This document shows positions 8,377 through 18,023 of a DNA stretch of 64,000 bases, piece after piece. This stretch comes from Sporolactobacillus sp. CQH2019. Lineage in GTDB: Bacteria > Bacillota > Bacilli > Bacillales > Sporolactobacillaceae. Below the pieces are notes generated by a model that made no database searches, had not been told where the DNA came from, and saw only the letters and a list, made by a program, of their open reading frames with translations. Location of the stretch: positions 177,595 to 241,594 of the forward strand of contig NZ_JARAJZ010000003.1 of assembly GCF_028765345.1 (NCBI RefSeq), given 5' to 3'. Each line of letters starts with the position of its first letter. Position 1 is the first letter of the stretch. A program made the translations under genes and the position numbers.

Positions 8377-8772
8377 TTATTCCGCGGCATCCGCTGTCTG
8401 CTCAATAGTGAGTGTTTCTGCGACTTCGATCGCTCCTTTGACTGACTGGGCGATGGTGCAGTTCGGATAAACATGGGTGAACAGTCTGCGAAGCAGCTTT
8501 TCATCGAGGCCGTTTCCCTTAATGGTGAAATGAACACCGACTTTTGTGATCGGCTCCGGCTTTTCCTTAGCGGTCTCGCGTTCGGTCTCGATCCTCAGTT
8601 CGCCGTAATCGATGCCGCGGTTTGCCAGCAGTCTCTTGAATACAAGGCCGCTGCACGCGCCGATCGCCGTTTCCAGCAGATCGCCCGGTGTGAAATCGCC
8701 TTCTTTATTAATATCCATTGTTCCGTGAGGATCCGTCAGTCGGAAACCTTGGCGATTGGCCAGCAGTGTCAT
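8377..8772 (-). CDS. OsmC/Ohr family protein
   Basis: A 131-aa OsmC-fold protein; the family are thiol peroxidases or redox-linked proteins acting on organic hydroperoxides. It contains both conserved cysteines of the active site (GACSGLVFKRLL and VYPNCTIAQSV). The start is ATG at 8772, preceded by AAGGGGGAA; the longer frame from 8823 has no such site. It matches the YhfA/OsmC-like subgroup more than Ohr. Monocistronic; no adjacent OhrR-like regulator. Confidence 0.85.
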   Translation of the reverse strand: MTLLANRQGFRLTDPHGTMDINKEGDFTPGDLLETAIGACSGLVFKRLLANRGIDYGELRIETERETAKEKPEPITKVGVHFTIKGNGLDEKLLRRLFTHVYPNCTIAQSVKGAIEVAETLTIEQTADAAE

Positions 8773-9010
8773 GAGTGATTCCCCCTTCAATTTGAAAATA
8801 TCAAGCCGCCGCCATTTTGTCAAAGGGCGTGCTCCAAATAAAAAAGCGGCGGCCTGTTTGCCAAATAGAACAGTACGACCGCTGTTCGTTCTATTAACTA
8901 TATACCGTATATACCGTCCGACAATTGTGGCCGGAGATATGCCGGGATCCGGGGTTTCGCCGGACAGCGCCCGAGGCCAGGCCCATCCATGTTTAATCGA
9001 GGCATACCGT

Positions 9011-9037
9011 TAACTTTTTCAGCTGGATCGCCGATAA
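9011..9037 (+). promoter_or_regulatory. Sigma-D-like flagellar promoter
   Basis: TAAC at 9011-9014, 15-bp spacer, GCCGATAA at 9030-9037. The B. subtilis sigma-D consensus is TAAA-N15-GCCGATAT. It lies 83 bp upstream of a chemoreceptor gene, the expected kind of target. The rest of 8773-9119 shows no gene. Confidence 0.65.
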
Positions 9038-9119
9038 AGTAAATGGGTAAAACCGGAATCGTGAAAGTATAGACAGATGAATCACGGTTCCGGCCGAGTT
9101 CGGAAAGGACGGATGAGTC

Positions 9120-10406
9120 ATGGCTGTAAAAGACAAAAAGGCGGGATCCCGCCAGGGAAGAATGGATCTGGGCCTGCAGGCGAGGTTTGCGCTGCCGTTT
9201 TCAATGCTGATTATTTTGACGGTTATCTTTACTTATATCCTGGGACGCTCCTTCGGCGTGCTTCCGGTGGTCGTACTGCTGCTGATTGTGCTGGTGCTGG
9301 GATTTTTTTCTTCATACTTCATTGCGGCTTTCTATTCAAAAAGAATTGACCATCTGAGACAGGCTCTGGAAGAAGTGAAAAACGGCGATCTGAGCGTACG
9401 GGTTGATGATCAGGGAAGCGATGAGTTCAGCGCTCTTGCGGCCGGCATCAATCATATGATCGATGTGAACCGCCAGATGATTGAGAACATCACGCATGTT
9501 TCAGAAAAAGTGGGCGATGCATCGCAGACTTTAGTTGCCAGCGTTGAAGAGAATACGGCTTCTTCCAATGAAGTGGGTTCGACGATGTCGGAAATTGCGG
9601 CCGGAGCCTCCAATCAGGCTGAATTGATGAATAAAAATAAAGAGGCTGCCGATGTGATTGATCAGAAAATGGAAGATATCGCCGGACAAACCGAGCTGAT
9701 GAAAAAGGGCGCGGAAGAGTTGATTGGGATATCGGAAAGCAACGTACAGTCCGTCGCCAAATTGCGGAGCCATTCGGAACGGACGACGGCTGCGACTGCC
9801 GATATTATTGATGCGATTTCTTCACTTGACGGCCGTACAAAAAATGTCGGCAAAATACTGGAAACGATTTCCGAAATAGCCTCTCAGACCAATCTGCTTG
9901 CGCTTAATGCGGCTATTGAAGCGGCCCGCGCAGGTGAGCAGGGAAAAGGATTCGCCGTTGTCGCCGACGAGGTCCGGAAGCTGTCCGATCAGACCGATAG
10001 CGCGCTGCAGGAGATTTCCGATCTGCTTGCAGGCATTCAGAAAGATACGGAGAATACAGTAACTTTTGCCGGAAATACGAGCAGGGTACTGGAGGAGCAG
10101 TATGTCGTTGTCAGCAATTTTGAAAAAGCGGCAAAAAACATTACGCAGGCAGTGAACAGCAACAATGAGCGGATTGCCAGCATCGTTGCATCGGTCGGCG
10201 ATATGCTGAAAGAAAATAAGGTCGTGAAGAAAAATATCGACGGAATGACCGAGATCAGCGAGCAAACGGCTGCCGGTACCGAAGAAGTGACGGCTTCGAT
10301 AGAGGAGCAGACGGCGGGCCTGGAACAGCTGTCCCGGCTGGCGGCGAATCTTGAGAACGATGCTGCGGCTCTTCGCAAGGATTTGAAGAAATATAAGCTT
10401 TCATGA
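9120..10406 (+). CDS. Methyl-accepting chemotaxis protein without a periplasmic-type sensor domain
   Basis: A 428-aa transducer. Two membrane segments at about residues 25-43 and 48-70 are joined by only a few residues, so there is no external ligand domain. A HAMP domain follows (about 70-123, [16 protein letters not shown]) and a signalling domain whose hairpin tip [20 protein letters not shown] is canonical for binding CheA/CheW. It probably senses an intramembrane or cytoplasmic cue, or works in mixed arrays. AAAGGACG precedes the ATG, and a sigma-D-like promoter lies upstream. Confidence 0.92.
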   Translation: MAVKDKKAGSRQGRMDLGLQARFALPFSMLIILTVIFTYILGRSFGVLPVVVLLLIVLVLGFFSSYFIAAFYSKRIDHLRQALEEVKNGDLSVRVDDQGSDEFSALAAGINHMIDVNRQMIENITHVSEKVGDASQTLVASVEENTASSNEVGSTMSEIAAGASNQAELMNKNKEAADVIDQKMEDIAGQTELMKKGAEELIGISESNVQSVAKLRSHSERTTAATADIIDAISSLDGRTKNVGKILETISEIASQTNLLALNAAIEAARAGEQGKGFAVVADEVRKLSDQTDSALQEISDLLAGIQKDTENTVTFAGNTSRVLEEQYVVVSNFEKAAKNITQAVNSNNERIASIVASVGDMLKENKVVKKNIDGMTEISEQTAAGTEEVTASIEEQTAGLEQLSRLAANLENDAAALRKDLKKYKLS

Positions 10407-10413
10407 TCAATCA

Positions 10414-10448
10414 GTCTCAGCCTGTCTATGCGGCTGAGACAGTTACTT
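10414..10448 (+). terminator. Terminator-like hairpin between the two chemoreceptor genes
   Basis: GTCTCAGCC, 9-nt loop, GGCTGAGAC, then AGTTACTTTATTTT. The stem is strong and perfect, the U tract interrupted, so termination may be partial. Confidence 0.55.
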
Positions 10449-10506
10449 TATTTTCCGATATTTAAGAAAATACATAGAAGAAGCGGAGAAGAGTGGGGGA
10501 AAAAGC

Positions 10507-12654
10507 ATGAAGAAAGACAGAGAACCCTTTAAAAAGAAGCAGCCGGAAAGTGCGGGAGGCGGGGAAACCCGATCCGAAAATGGGAAAAGGCCAAGCGGGG
10601 GAGCCGCAGGCTTTTTATCAAAAGGCGGGAAGAATTCCGGGCATTCGTTTTTCGGAAAGCATGTGCCTTCCGGGCAGTTTCTCAATTTCAGCCTGAGAAA
10701 ACAGCTGCTTTTTCCTTTTGTCACGGTCATTGTGATTTTCGGCCTTTCCGGAGCAGTGTTCAGTTATTTTTATGGGCTGACAACGACGACGAATGACCTG
10801 GCGCAATCGACGATGACCCAGCTGAAAACAGTCAATGCGAATTTTTCGACAATATTCAATGATGCCCAGGCGGTGACCGGCCAGGCTGCGCTGAGCGACA
10901 GACTGGCCGATCCCAAAGCCAATGCCGATGCGATTAATCAGGATTTTCAGAATGTCATTTCCTCCAACAAACTTTATCAAGCGCTTACATTTGCTTCGGC
11001 CGACAAAACGGTGATCCGTGCTCCGCTTTATTTTTACGATAAAAATTATGACCCGACCAAAGATTCCTGGTACAGGCTCGGGGCGCAGGGAAAGGGCCGG
11101 TTCGTCTGGACCAACCCCTATGCCGACAATGTCACGCAGCAGAGTATCGTCAGTGTCGCCGAGGCAGTCATGGATCACGGAAAGGTGAAGGGCGTCGTCA
11201 AACTTGATTTTTTCCTGCAGACGATCGTCAATCAGATCCGCGGGACGAAATTCGGGAATTCAGGTTATGCGGCTTTACTTGACAAGTCCGGTACATATAT
11301 ATCGGCCCCGAAGAATAATGAGATCGGTGCGAACGTCCGGAAACAGTCGTTTTATCAGAAAATGAATACGATGGGCCGGAGCGGCATGTTTTACGCGACA
11401 ATCGACGGCAGGCAAAAACTGATCTGTTTTGAAAAAAATCAAACGACCGGTTGGACGCTCCTTGGTGTTATCGATAAGAGCGAAATTTCAAATAAGGCCA
11501 ATCTGATCGCTCTGCCGTCGGCACTGATTGTGCTGATTATTTTGATCGTTGCCATTTGGCTTACGGACTATCTGTTGAAAAAAATGATCGCCCGCATCAG
11601 AAAAATCGAGGAAACTGCCAAACGGATTGAAAACGGAGATCTTACTGTATCCATTCCTGTAAGGGGAAGTGATGAACTGGCTGAACTGACAGGAAGCATA
11701 AATCAAATGGCCAGGGTGAACAGAGAAGCCTTCGAAAAGATGAATGAGGTGTCGCGCCGAATCACGGGTGCTTCGCAGACGCTGGTCGCGAGTGTGGAAG
11801 AGAATACGGCAGCGACGAATGAAATCAGTGCAACCGTCAATGAAATAGCAAGGGGCGCCTCCGATCAGTCGAAATCCATTGAAGGGAATCTGTCCTCTCT
11901 GCAGTCGCTCGTTGATGCGGTCAGAAAAATGGATACAAGAAGCAAAGAAGTTCTTCTCGGAGCGAATCAGATGGCCGCGTCATCAAAGGAAGGCGAAGAG
12001 AAGCTGAAACATCTGTCGGTTCAGTCCAAGGCATCGTCCGATACAACCGGGCAGATCATTCAGGCTGTATCGCAGCTTGAGAAGCAGATCGCCGGCATTA
12101 ACGAAATTGTCGATGTGCTCGGCGGCATCGCCAGAAGGACTAATCTGCTGTCGCTGAACGCCAGTATCGAGGCCGCGCACGCAGGCGAACATGGAAAAGG
12201 CTTTGCCGTTGTCGCCGGCGAAATCCGCCAACTCGCCCGGCAAACCAATCAGTCGCTGAAACACGTGACGGAAATGGTCAAAGAAATGAATGAGCAGACA
12301 AATCATGCCGTTGAACTGTGCGAGGAGACGGGCAGGATGGTACAGATGCAGAGTGCGGCGGTCGAGGAGACGAACCGGGCGTTCAGGGAAATCGATCGGA
12401 CGATTGAAACGAACGTTAAAGGTATTCAGGCCATTGCGGGCGCCATCCGCAAGACGGAGGCCAATATTGAACAGATCAGCGAAGGATCGCAGATGATTGC
12501 CTCGACCAGTGAAGAAACGGCGGCCGGTACGGAAGAAGTCAGCGCTTCTGTTGAAGAGGAGAATGCTGCCATGGAAGAGCTCAATAAACTGGCGGGCGAT
12601 CTGGATCAGCAGGCCGGACTGATGCGGAAAGCGATCGGACAGTTTAGGATCTGA
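10507..12654 (+). CDS. Methyl-accepting chemotaxis protein with dCache sensor domain
   Basis: A 715-aa transmembrane chemoreceptor. A charged cytoplasmic N-terminus of about 70 residues precedes TM1 (near 75-95). The external domain carries dCache features ([20 protein letters not shown] near residue 185). TM2 lies near 335-355, then HAMP and a long signalling domain. The tip reads [20 protein letters not shown], differing from the usual [18 protein letters not shown] at several contact positions. Small amino acids or organic acids are common dCache ligands, but no ligand can be assigned. The start ATG follows GTGGGGG. Confidence 0.92.
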   Translation: MKKDREPFKKKQPESAGGGETRSENGKRPSGGAAGFLSKGGKNSGHSFFGKHVPSGQFLNFSLRKQLLFPFVTVIVIFGLSGAVFSYFYGLTTTTNDLAQSTMTQLKTVNANFSTIFNDAQAVTGQAALSDRLADPKANADAINQDFQNVISSNKLYQALTFASADKTVIRAPLYFYDKNYDPTKDSWYRLGAQGKGRFVWTNPYADNVTQQSIVSVAEAVMDHGKVKGVVKLDFFLQTIVNQIRGTKFGNSGYAALLDKSGTYISAPKNNEIGANVRKQSFYQKMNTMGRSGMFYATIDGRQKLICFEKNQTTGWTLLGVIDKSEISNKANLIALPSALIVLIILIVAIWLTDYLLKKMIARIRKIEETAKRIENGDLTVSIPVRGSDELAELTGSINQMARVNREAFEKMNEVSRRITGASQTLVASVEENTAATNEISATVNEIARGASDQSKSIEGNLSSLQSLVDAVRKMDTRSKEVLLGANQMAASSKEGEEKLKHLSVQSKASSDTTGQIIQAVSQLEKQIAGINEIVDVLGGIARRTNLLSLNASIEAAHAGEHGKGFAVVAGEIRQLARQTNQSLKHVTEMVKEMNEQTNHAVELCEETGRMVQMQSAAVEETNRAFREIDRTIETNVKGIQAIAGAIRKTEANIEQISEGSQMIASTSEETAAGTEEVSASVEEENAAMEELNKLAGDLDQQAGLMRKAIGQFRI

Positions 12655-12776
12655 AGGGATAGGGAAGACGGCCGTGTTTTGCCTGGAAAACAGGCATTCA
12701 TTAAACAAGAACCGTTCTTAACGAATCAGGAATAGACTGAGTGCTCAAATCGATGGATGATCCGTATCATGAAATT

Positions 12777-12824
12777 AAAGAGGGCGTCTTGAAATCGATG
12801 TTTCGGTTTCCGGACGTCCTCTTT
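12777..12824. terminator. Bidirectional terminator between convergent genes
   Basis: AAAGAGGGCGTC pairs with GACGTCCTCTTT across a loop of about 24 nt. It sits between the convergent chemoreceptor and aminopeptidase genes. Confidence 0.75.
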
Positions 12825-12855
12825 CGTTATTGGTTGTTTTGAGATTCATCCTGTT

Positions 12856-14088
12856 CTAGATGGTCCAGTTTCCCTTCCTGAAAATAGGAATGCGCCGCCC
12901 GTCCGCTGTTTCGCCGTCGATATCCAGCTGATCGGAGCCGATCATGAAATCGACATGGGCCAGGCTGGCGTTGGCACCTGCTTCGGCAAGCGCTTCTTTG
13001 CTCATCTGCCGGCCGCCCCGATAGTTGAAGGGGAATGATGCCCCGATCGCCAGGTGGCAGGATGCATTTTCATCGAAAAGCGTATTGTAGAAAATCAGGT
13101 TGGTTTCCGAAATCGGCGAGTGATGAGGGACAAGTGAAACCTCGCCGAGATAATGAGAACCCTCGTCGGTTTCGATAATTTTTCTGAGTGCTTCGCCACC
13201 CCTTTCGGCAGCGGAATCAACGATTCGTCCGTTCCGGAATTTAAGAGAAAAATGATCGATCAGATTGCCGTCATTGTTCAGCGGTTTCGTGCTCGCCACC
13301 GTACCGTTGACCCCCGTTTTCAGCGGCATGGTAAATATTTCTTCGGTCGGAATGTTCGGCTGGAAGGGCGTCCCCCTGCCGTTTGTCATGCCGCCGCCCG
13401 CCCACAGGTGCCCGGAAGGAAGTTCAATGGTCAGATCCGTCCCCGGCGCCTTATAATACAGCTTTCGGAACCGCTTTTCATTAAAATAGTCCAGTTTGTC
13501 CGCCAGTGCCTGGATGTGCTCTTTCCAGGCCTGTTCCGGGTTGTCCCTGTCCGTGCGGGTGATTGTAAAAATCTGTTTCCAAAGTGCTTCAATCCGTTCC
13601 TTCCTGCCGAGATCGGGGAAGATTTTTGCGGACCAGGCCTCGGTCGGAACGGAGACGATTGTCCAGCTGACCGTCGCACTGATCTTGGCGTCGGTAAATT
13701 TTTTGTTTGCGGCGGAGGCTGTCTTCCGGCTCAGGGCCACGCGCTCCGGATCAATGCCCTTCAACAATTCCGGGTTAGGTGAATAGATATAAAGGAAAGC
13801 GGCATTGCTGTCTGCCAGTTCACGGTACGTATCGGCGCGCCATTCGGGATATTTTTCAAACGCCTGATCCGGTGCCAGGTCAAACATTGTTCGCGTCACT
13901 GCCTCGTCCGACCACTCGACGTAGACATTTTCTGCACCGGCCTCATAGGCCTTTCGCACCGCTTTCCGTGTGAAATCGGGAGCTTCGACGGGAGCAAAAA
14001 TCATGACGTCCTGTCCCCTCTGAACATTCAGCCCGATCGTGACGGCGATAGCGGCGTAATTGTCAAGCAGTTTCTCGAAATGATCCAT
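12856..14088 (-). CDS. Aminopeptidase, M29 family (AmpS/PepS type)
   Basis: A 410-aa cytoplasmic metallo-aminopeptidase; the length equals that of AmpS/PepS/aminopeptidase T. The C-terminal half carries the M29 hallmarks: DEGSHYLGEVSLVPHHSPI, supplying metal-binding Glu and His, and a later HVDFMIGSDQLDIDG. The start is ATG at 14088, with GGGAGGG upstream; the 14-residue extension lacks a site. It is monocistronic and releases N-terminal residues from peptides in general protein turnover. Confidence 0.92.
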   Translation of the reverse strand: MDHFEKLLDNYAAIAVTIGLNVQRGQDVMIFAPVEAPDFTRKAVRKAYEAGAENVYVEWSDEAVTRTMFDLAPDQAFEKYPEWRADTYRELADSNAAFLYIYSPNPELLKGIDPERVALSRKTASAANKKFTDAKISATVSWTIVSVPTEAWSAKIFPDLGRKERIEALWKQIFTITRTDRDNPEQAWKEHIQALADKLDYFNEKRFRKLYYKAPGTDLTIELPSGHLWAGGGMTNGRGTPFQPNIPTEEIFTMPLKTGVNGTVASTKPLNNDGNLIDHFSLKFRNGRIVDSAAERGGEALRKIIETDEGSHYLGEVSLVPHHSPISETNLIFYNTLFDENASCHLAIGASFPFNYRGGRQMSKEALAEAGANASLAHVDFMIGSDQLDIDGETADGRRIPIFRKGNWTI

Positions 14089-14480
14089 GTAAAACCCTCC
14101 CGGAAAATCAGTATTCCAAAATGTGTGCAAAAAGCCGCGAAAAAATCTTTTTATGCAGAGACCGTACGCTGCCTGAAACCGTCAGGAAGCATGCCTTCTG
14201 AAGAATTCCGGTCTCCTGTTCTGTTCTAAAAAAATATTTCCGCTCTTTTTAACACAAGCTGCCAAATTTCATTTTATCATAGCCAACTCGGGGAAACGAC
14301 CCGTTCCCTCTTCAATGAAGGCGGCCATCCTTCGGAAAACAGCCTGCACATAGGGGACTTGCCGCCCATTCCCTGCTAAAAACGATCGGGAAAAAATGAA
14401 GCAAATTTAAAATTCGGGCGGTCCGAATCCAGGCGTTTGCATAGGATGATAGGGAAATTGACATGGAGGTGATGAAGCGC
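14089..14480. other. Intergenic region without recognisable gene
   Basis: Holds the promoter regions of the divergent aminopeptidase and YjcZ-like genes. I see no RNA element or further gene. Confidence 0.4.
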
Positions 14481-14579
14481 ATGGGTGCCTCAGTTGGATA
14501 TGGATACGGTTCAGGATTTGCGCTGATTGTTGTGCTTTTCATTCTCTTAATCATCATTGGCGCAGTCTGGGTATATTAA
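14481..14579 (+). CDS. YjcZ-family sporulation-associated small membrane protein
   Basis: A 32-aa protein, MGASVGYGYGSGFALIVVLF at the N-terminus, then a continuous hydrophobic helix ending VWVY. The Gly/Tyr-rich start followed by one membrane helix is the pattern of the YjcZ/SscA family of tiny Bacillales spore-coat-related proteins. GGAGGTG lies 9 nt before the chosen ATG; an in-frame ATG at 14472 is too close to it. A strong terminator follows directly. Confidence 0.85.
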   Translation: MGASVGYGYGSGFALIVVLFILLIIIGAVWVY

Positions 14580-14588
14580 TCGTTAAAA

Positions 14589-14634
14589 GATCCGGCGCGA
14601 TACAATAAGTATTGCGCCGGTCTGTTTTTTTTTT
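14589..14634 (+). terminator. Strong rho-independent terminator
   Basis: ATCCGGCGCGATAC pairs with GTATTGCGCCGGT around a 5-nt loop, followed by TCTG and nine or more T residues. It ends the YjcZ-like transcript. Confidence 0.92.
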
Positions 14635-14782
14635 GGCTGTTTCCCGGCCGGGCCGGTTGGGGGACAGGCCCGGCATGACCCGAACAAGTGCCGCATAGAG
14701 TGGAAAAGGGGCTTCGGAGCGGGCGGCGTGCATAAACGCGGACGATAAAGCCGACGAAATACGGAGTCAGGGAGTGTGCTGA

Positions 14783-15823
14783 ATGATAAAAAAGATAATC
14801 CGTGTTCTCCAGGTGGCTTCTGCGTTTATTGGGACGATTGTCGGTGCGGGTTTTGCATCCGGCAAGGAAATCGTGCAGTTTTTTACCCAATATCAGGACA
14901 ATGGGACGCTGGGTGCAGCTTTAAGCGGAATCGTGATCACGCTGGCAGGCACTAAGATGATGATCTATGCCCGGCGGATCGGTGCCTATTCTTTTAACGA
15001 ATTGGTCATACATATCTTCGGCGATCGGCTGGGAACGGCTATACAGGCGCTTATCTTCTTTGTGATTCTCGGAATCACCGGTGTCATGCTTGCCGGTGCC
15101 GGTGCCGTCTTTCAGGAGCAGCTTGGCTGGCACAGGCAGATTGGCATTGTACTGGCATTGGCAGTCGGTTTTCTTTTCTTATCAAAAGGAATCCGCGGCC
15201 TCCTGCTGATCAATACACTCGTCGTACCGATGCTGGCGGCTTTTGTGCTGGCTGTTTTTCTCGGACGCGGTATGGTCCCGAATGCGGTCTGGCTGCCTGG
15301 AAATATCAGATGGGTCCCCGCCGCCGTCAGCTATGCTTCCTTCAATATATTGACTGCACTCGTCGTTCTTGTTCCGCTCGCCAAGGAAACTGAAGATGAG
15401 TCGGTACTCTGGTTCGGCGGCATACTTGGCGGGGCGGGCCTCGGTCTGATCCTGATCCTGATCCATTTTCTTCTGCTCGGTTCCCCTGAGTCCCACGGAT
15501 TCGAGATGCCGATGGCTGAAATCGTCAGGCATTTCGGTCCTCTCATTCATGCCGGATTTGCTGCAGTCGTCTTTGGTGAAATTCTGACCACATTTATTGG
15601 AAACATTTTTGGTCTGGCGCGTCAGCTGCGCAGCACATTCCCTTTAATTTCCAATATCCGCACGGCTATGCTGATTCTGTTTGCCGGTGCGTTCCTGATC
15701 AGCCAGGCAGGGTACGGATCCCTGATTCGGACGCTCTACCCGTTCTTCGGCATACTCTGTGTTGCTATTATTCTTTATATGCTTTGGATCCGGCTCCCGA
15801 AGAAAGGGGGCGGGGGACGTTGA
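14783..15823 (+). CDS. YkvI-family membrane transporter (APC-like fold)
   Basis: A 346-aa polytopic membrane protein with about 10 hydrophobic helices. The N-terminal segment SAFIGTIVGAGFASGKEIVQ is the broken first helix typical of the YkvI group of LeuT/APC-like secondary transporters. Homologs are annotated only as membrane or branched-chain-like transporters, so the substrate is unknown. GGGAG precedes the ATG. It appears monocistronic. Confidence 0.8.
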   Translation: MIKKIIRVLQVASAFIGTIVGAGFASGKEIVQFFTQYQDNGTLGAALSGIVITLAGTKMMIYARRIGAYSFNELVIHIFGDRLGTAIQALIFFVILGITGVMLAGAGAVFQEQLGWHRQIGIVLALAVGFLFLSKGIRGLLLINTLVVPMLAAFVLAVFLGRGMVPNAVWLPGNIRWVPAAVSYASFNILTALVVLVPLAKETEDESVLWFGGILGGAGLGLILILIHFLLLGSPESHGFEMPMAEIVRHFGPLIHAGFAAVVFGEILTTFIGNIFGLARQLRSTFPLISNIRTAMLILFAGAFLISQAGYGSLIRTLYPFFGILCVAIILYMLWIRLPKKGGGGR

Positions 15824-16120
15824 ACACGGTTTCCGGTCGGCGCTTTTGTTGGACAGGCAGGGAAAAGATATCGATCTTGGCCGGTGCATCTTGTCTTAGG
15901 GCTGATTCATGCCGGCGTGCTGCAAACGGGCGGCTTGCGTCATAAATGCCTTCCGTTTCGGTCCGCGTCCGCCGTTCCGGGTTATAAAATTAGCCGGTAT
16001 CCCGAGAAAAATCGGCGTTCCTTTTCGCATCGGTTCTTTATTATTGTTCGGAAACTTTACCGCGGATCGCAAAAAATATGAAAGCGTTTTAATGTAAAAG
16101 TGAAATTAATTTTACAGTTT
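15824..16120. other. Intergenic region without recognisable gene
   Basis: Upstream part of the mntH regulatory region. Short frames of 60-65 codons here lack ribosome sites and family features. A sequence resembling a cre site with one mismatch (TGAAAGCGTTTTAA) lies near 16080-16093. Confidence 0.35.
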
Positions 16121-16125
16121 TTCAG

Positions 16126-16154
16126 TTGCAATTTATACATAAATAGCGTATGTT
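16126..16154 (+). promoter_or_regulatory. Sigma-A-like promoter of mntH
   Basis: TTGCAA at 16126-16131, 17-bp spacer, TATGTT at 16149-16154. Confidence 0.55.
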
Positions 16155-16169
16155 ATTTTTAGCGGATGT

Positions 16170-16185
16170 GTTGCATTAGGGAAAC
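16170..16185 (+). promoter_or_regulatory. MntR-like operator
   Basis: GTTGCATTAGGGAAAC closely resembles the MntR boxes of Bacillus Mn-transport genes. It covers roughly +8 to +24 of the predicted promoter, a position suited to repression when Mn(II) is plentiful. Assigned from recall of the family motif. Confidence 0.55.
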
Positions 16186-16217
16186 AAATATTCACCAAGC
16201 GAATAGGAGATGATTGA

Positions 16218-17549
16218 ATGCCGGAACGAAGTGATGGGCGAATGCCCGTCCCGCTGGCAGAAGGAAGTAAGATTCTGAACGGCGCACCGCCGAATGGCGG
16301 AAACGACCGGTCGCAATCGCTGCAGAAAGTCATCGGGGATGCGAAAGGATGGAAAAAACTGCTGCCGTTTATTGGCCCGGCGTTCATCGCCGCCGTTGCC
16401 TATATCGATCCGGGCAACTATGCGACCAATATTCAGAGCGGTTCGCAGTATGGATACCTGCTTCTGTGGGTCGTGATCCTTTCTAATTTGATGGCCATTC
16501 TGATTCAGACGCTGTCGGCCAAGATCGGAATTGCCACCGGATATAATCTGCCTGAAATTCTGCGTGACCGCTGGCCGAGAGGCGTATCGATCTTTTACTG
16601 GATCCAGGGCGAAATTATGGTTATGGCAACTGATTTGGCCGAGTTTATCGGCGCCGCCGTCGGATTCAATCTTGTTTTCGGTATCCCGATCCTGCCGGCG
16701 GCGATCCTGACCGGCTTCTGTACCATTTTAATCCTTGCTTTTCAGGTCAGGGGTTACCGCTCTCTTGAAATGGCTATCGCATCCATGGTTTTCATCATTG
16801 TCATTGCTTTCAGCTGTGAAATCGTGTTCTCAGCGCCTGCACTGGCTCCGCTGATGGCCGGATTTGTGCCGCGTTTTCAGGGAACGAACAGTATTTTGCT
16901 TGCTGCCGGCATCTTGGGGGCAACCGTGATGCCCCACGCCATCTATATGCACTCGGGCTTGACATCGAAAAGAGTCATTGGCCGGACGCCGGAAGAAAGG
17001 AAAAGAATTTTTCACTTTGAACTGGTTGATATCCTGATTGCCATGGTGATAGCCGGTGTGATTAATGCGATTATGCTTGCCGTTGCCGCATCAACGTTTT
17101 ACGGACACATCGTCATTTCCGACCTGAGTGTGGCCTATCAGCAATTCAGCGCTCTTATTGCACCGGGCGCGGCGATCCTGTTCGGTGTCGGCCTCCTTGC
17201 CGCCGGGCTGTCGAGCTCTTCGGTCGGCACGCTGGCCGGCGACATTATGATGCAGGGCTTTATTCACAAACGCATTCCGGTTTTTCTGCGCCGGGTTTGT
17301 TCGATGATTCCGCCGCTGGCCGTGATTATTTCCGGGGCAAATGCGACGAGCGCGCTGGTTATTAGCCAGGTTGTCCTGTCGTTCGGAATCGCGCTGGCAA
17401 TTATTCCGCTTGTCATTTTTACAAACAATAAGCAGCTCATGGGGAATCTGGTTAACCGAAAGATCACGACCGTGCTCGCCTGGATGGTGGCCGCCGTCGT
17501 CATTGCGCTGAATATCTTTTTGCTCTATCAGACATTTACCGGCCAATGA
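16218..17549 (+). CDS. mntH: Nramp-family Mn(II)/divalent metal:proton symporter
   Basis: A 443-aa carrier with about 11 membrane helices. The metal-binding TM1 motif DPGN (AYIDPGNYATNIQSG) and the TM6 motif MPHAIYMHSG are both intact, as in proton-driven Mn(II) importers. The first 50 residues are polar and cytoplasmic. AGGAGATG precedes the ATG. The upstream MntR-like box supports Mn-dependent repression. A terminator follows about 100 bp downstream. Confidence 0.93.
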   Translation: MPERSDGRMPVPLAEGSKILNGAPPNGGNDRSQSLQKVIGDAKGWKKLLPFIGPAFIAAVAYIDPGNYATNIQSGSQYGYLLLWVVILSNLMAILIQTLSAKIGIATGYNLPEILRDRWPRGVSIFYWIQGEIMVMATDLAEFIGAAVGFNLVFGIPILPAAILTGFCTILILAFQVRGYRSLEMAIASMVFIIVIAFSCEIVFSAPALAPLMAGFVPRFQGTNSILLAAGILGATVMPHAIYMHSGLTSKRVIGRTPEERKRIFHFELVDILIAMVIAGVINAIMLAVAASTFYGHIVISDLSVAYQQFSALIAPGAAILFGVGLLAAGLSSSSVGTLAGDIMMQGFIHKRIPVFLRRVCSMIPPLAVIISGANATSALVISQVVLSFGIALAIIPLVIFTNNKQLMGNLVNRKITTVLAWMVAAVVIALNIFLLYQTFTGQ

Positions 17550-17648
17550 TCGCCTAATTCGTTGCATCGGCTTCGATTCGACTGTTCCGGCTTTCGGGGC
17601 GGATTCGCGCTTCTTTGTCGTTACTTAATAGAAATCAAAATGCAGATA

Positions 17649-17670
17649 GCGCCGTACGGCGTTTTTTTTT
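17649..17670 (+). terminator. Rho-independent terminator after mntH
   Basis: The palindrome GCGCCGTACGGCG is followed by an uninterrupted run of T residues. Confidence 0.75.
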
Positions 17671-17727
17671 CGCCCGGCATGGGCAAATACTCTTTTCAAA
17701 AAGAAGCCGGAATGATAAATTTCCGAC

Positions 17728-17757
17728 TTGTGTCATACGGGCTCCGAGAAGTATAAT
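17728..17757 (+). promoter_or_regulatory. Sigma-A-like promoter of a small membrane protein gene
   Basis: TTGTGT, 18-bp spacer, perfect TATAAT at 17752-17757. A cre site begins 8 bp further on. Confidence 0.6.
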
Positions 17758-17764
17758 ATAGGTG

Positions 17765-17778
17765 TGAAAACGCTATCA
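17765..17778 (+). promoter_or_regulatory. cre site (CcpA operator)
   Basis: TGAAAACGCTATCA matches the CcpA consensus TGWAANCGNTNWCA at every position. It sits at the predicted transcription start of the 35-aa gene, where CcpA-HPr-Ser-P binding would block initiation in preferred sugars. Confidence 0.65.
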
Positions 17779-17800
17779 ATACACGAGGAGTGTGATCAAA

Positions 17801-17908
17801 ATGATCGTAGGTGTGTTTGGTACAGCGTGTATCCTGATTACTGCGGCGGGTGCTGTTTGGTGGGATCGATATCACACAAAGCTACAACAAGAGAAGCGGT
17901 ATAATTAA
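17801..17908 (+). CDS. Small single-pass membrane protein (35 aa)
   Basis: A 35-aa frame starting MIVGVFGTACILITAAGAVW, one membrane helix, then a short polar tail ending EKRYN. GAGGAGTG precedes the ATG, a good promoter with a perfect cre site lies upstream and a terminator follows, so it is a complete transcription unit despite its size. Function unknown; a regulatory membrane micropeptide is possible. Confidence 0.72.
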   Translation: MIVGVFGTACILITAAGAVWWDRYHTKLQQEKRYN

Positions 17909-17943
17909 TCGGATGCCGTGAGCGGCGCCGATTGAAATATCTG

Positions 17944-17977
17944 AAACTCATGTTCGCAAGGGGGGCATGAGTTTTTG
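17944..17977 (+). terminator. Rho-independent terminator
   Basis: AAACTCATG, 14-nt loop, CATGAGTTT, then further T residues. It ends the small membrane protein transcript. Confidence 0.75.
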
Positions 17978-17988
17978 TTATTTTCTGC

Positions 17989-18023
17989 GGCCGGGAGGCC
18001 CTGATAGTCAGGGCTTCCCGGCC
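17989..18023. other. Very stable hairpin without U tract
   Basis: GGCCGGGAGGCCCTGA pairs with TCAGGGCTTCCCGGCC over a 3-nt loop. With no T run it is not a classic terminator. The rest of 17909-18268 shows no gene. Confidence 0.55.

Noticed and set aside
16079-16093. Second cre site upstream of mntH (TGAAAGCGTTTTAA)
   Set aside because: It mismatches the consensus at an important 3' position and lies upstream of the predicted -35; too weak to list as a site.
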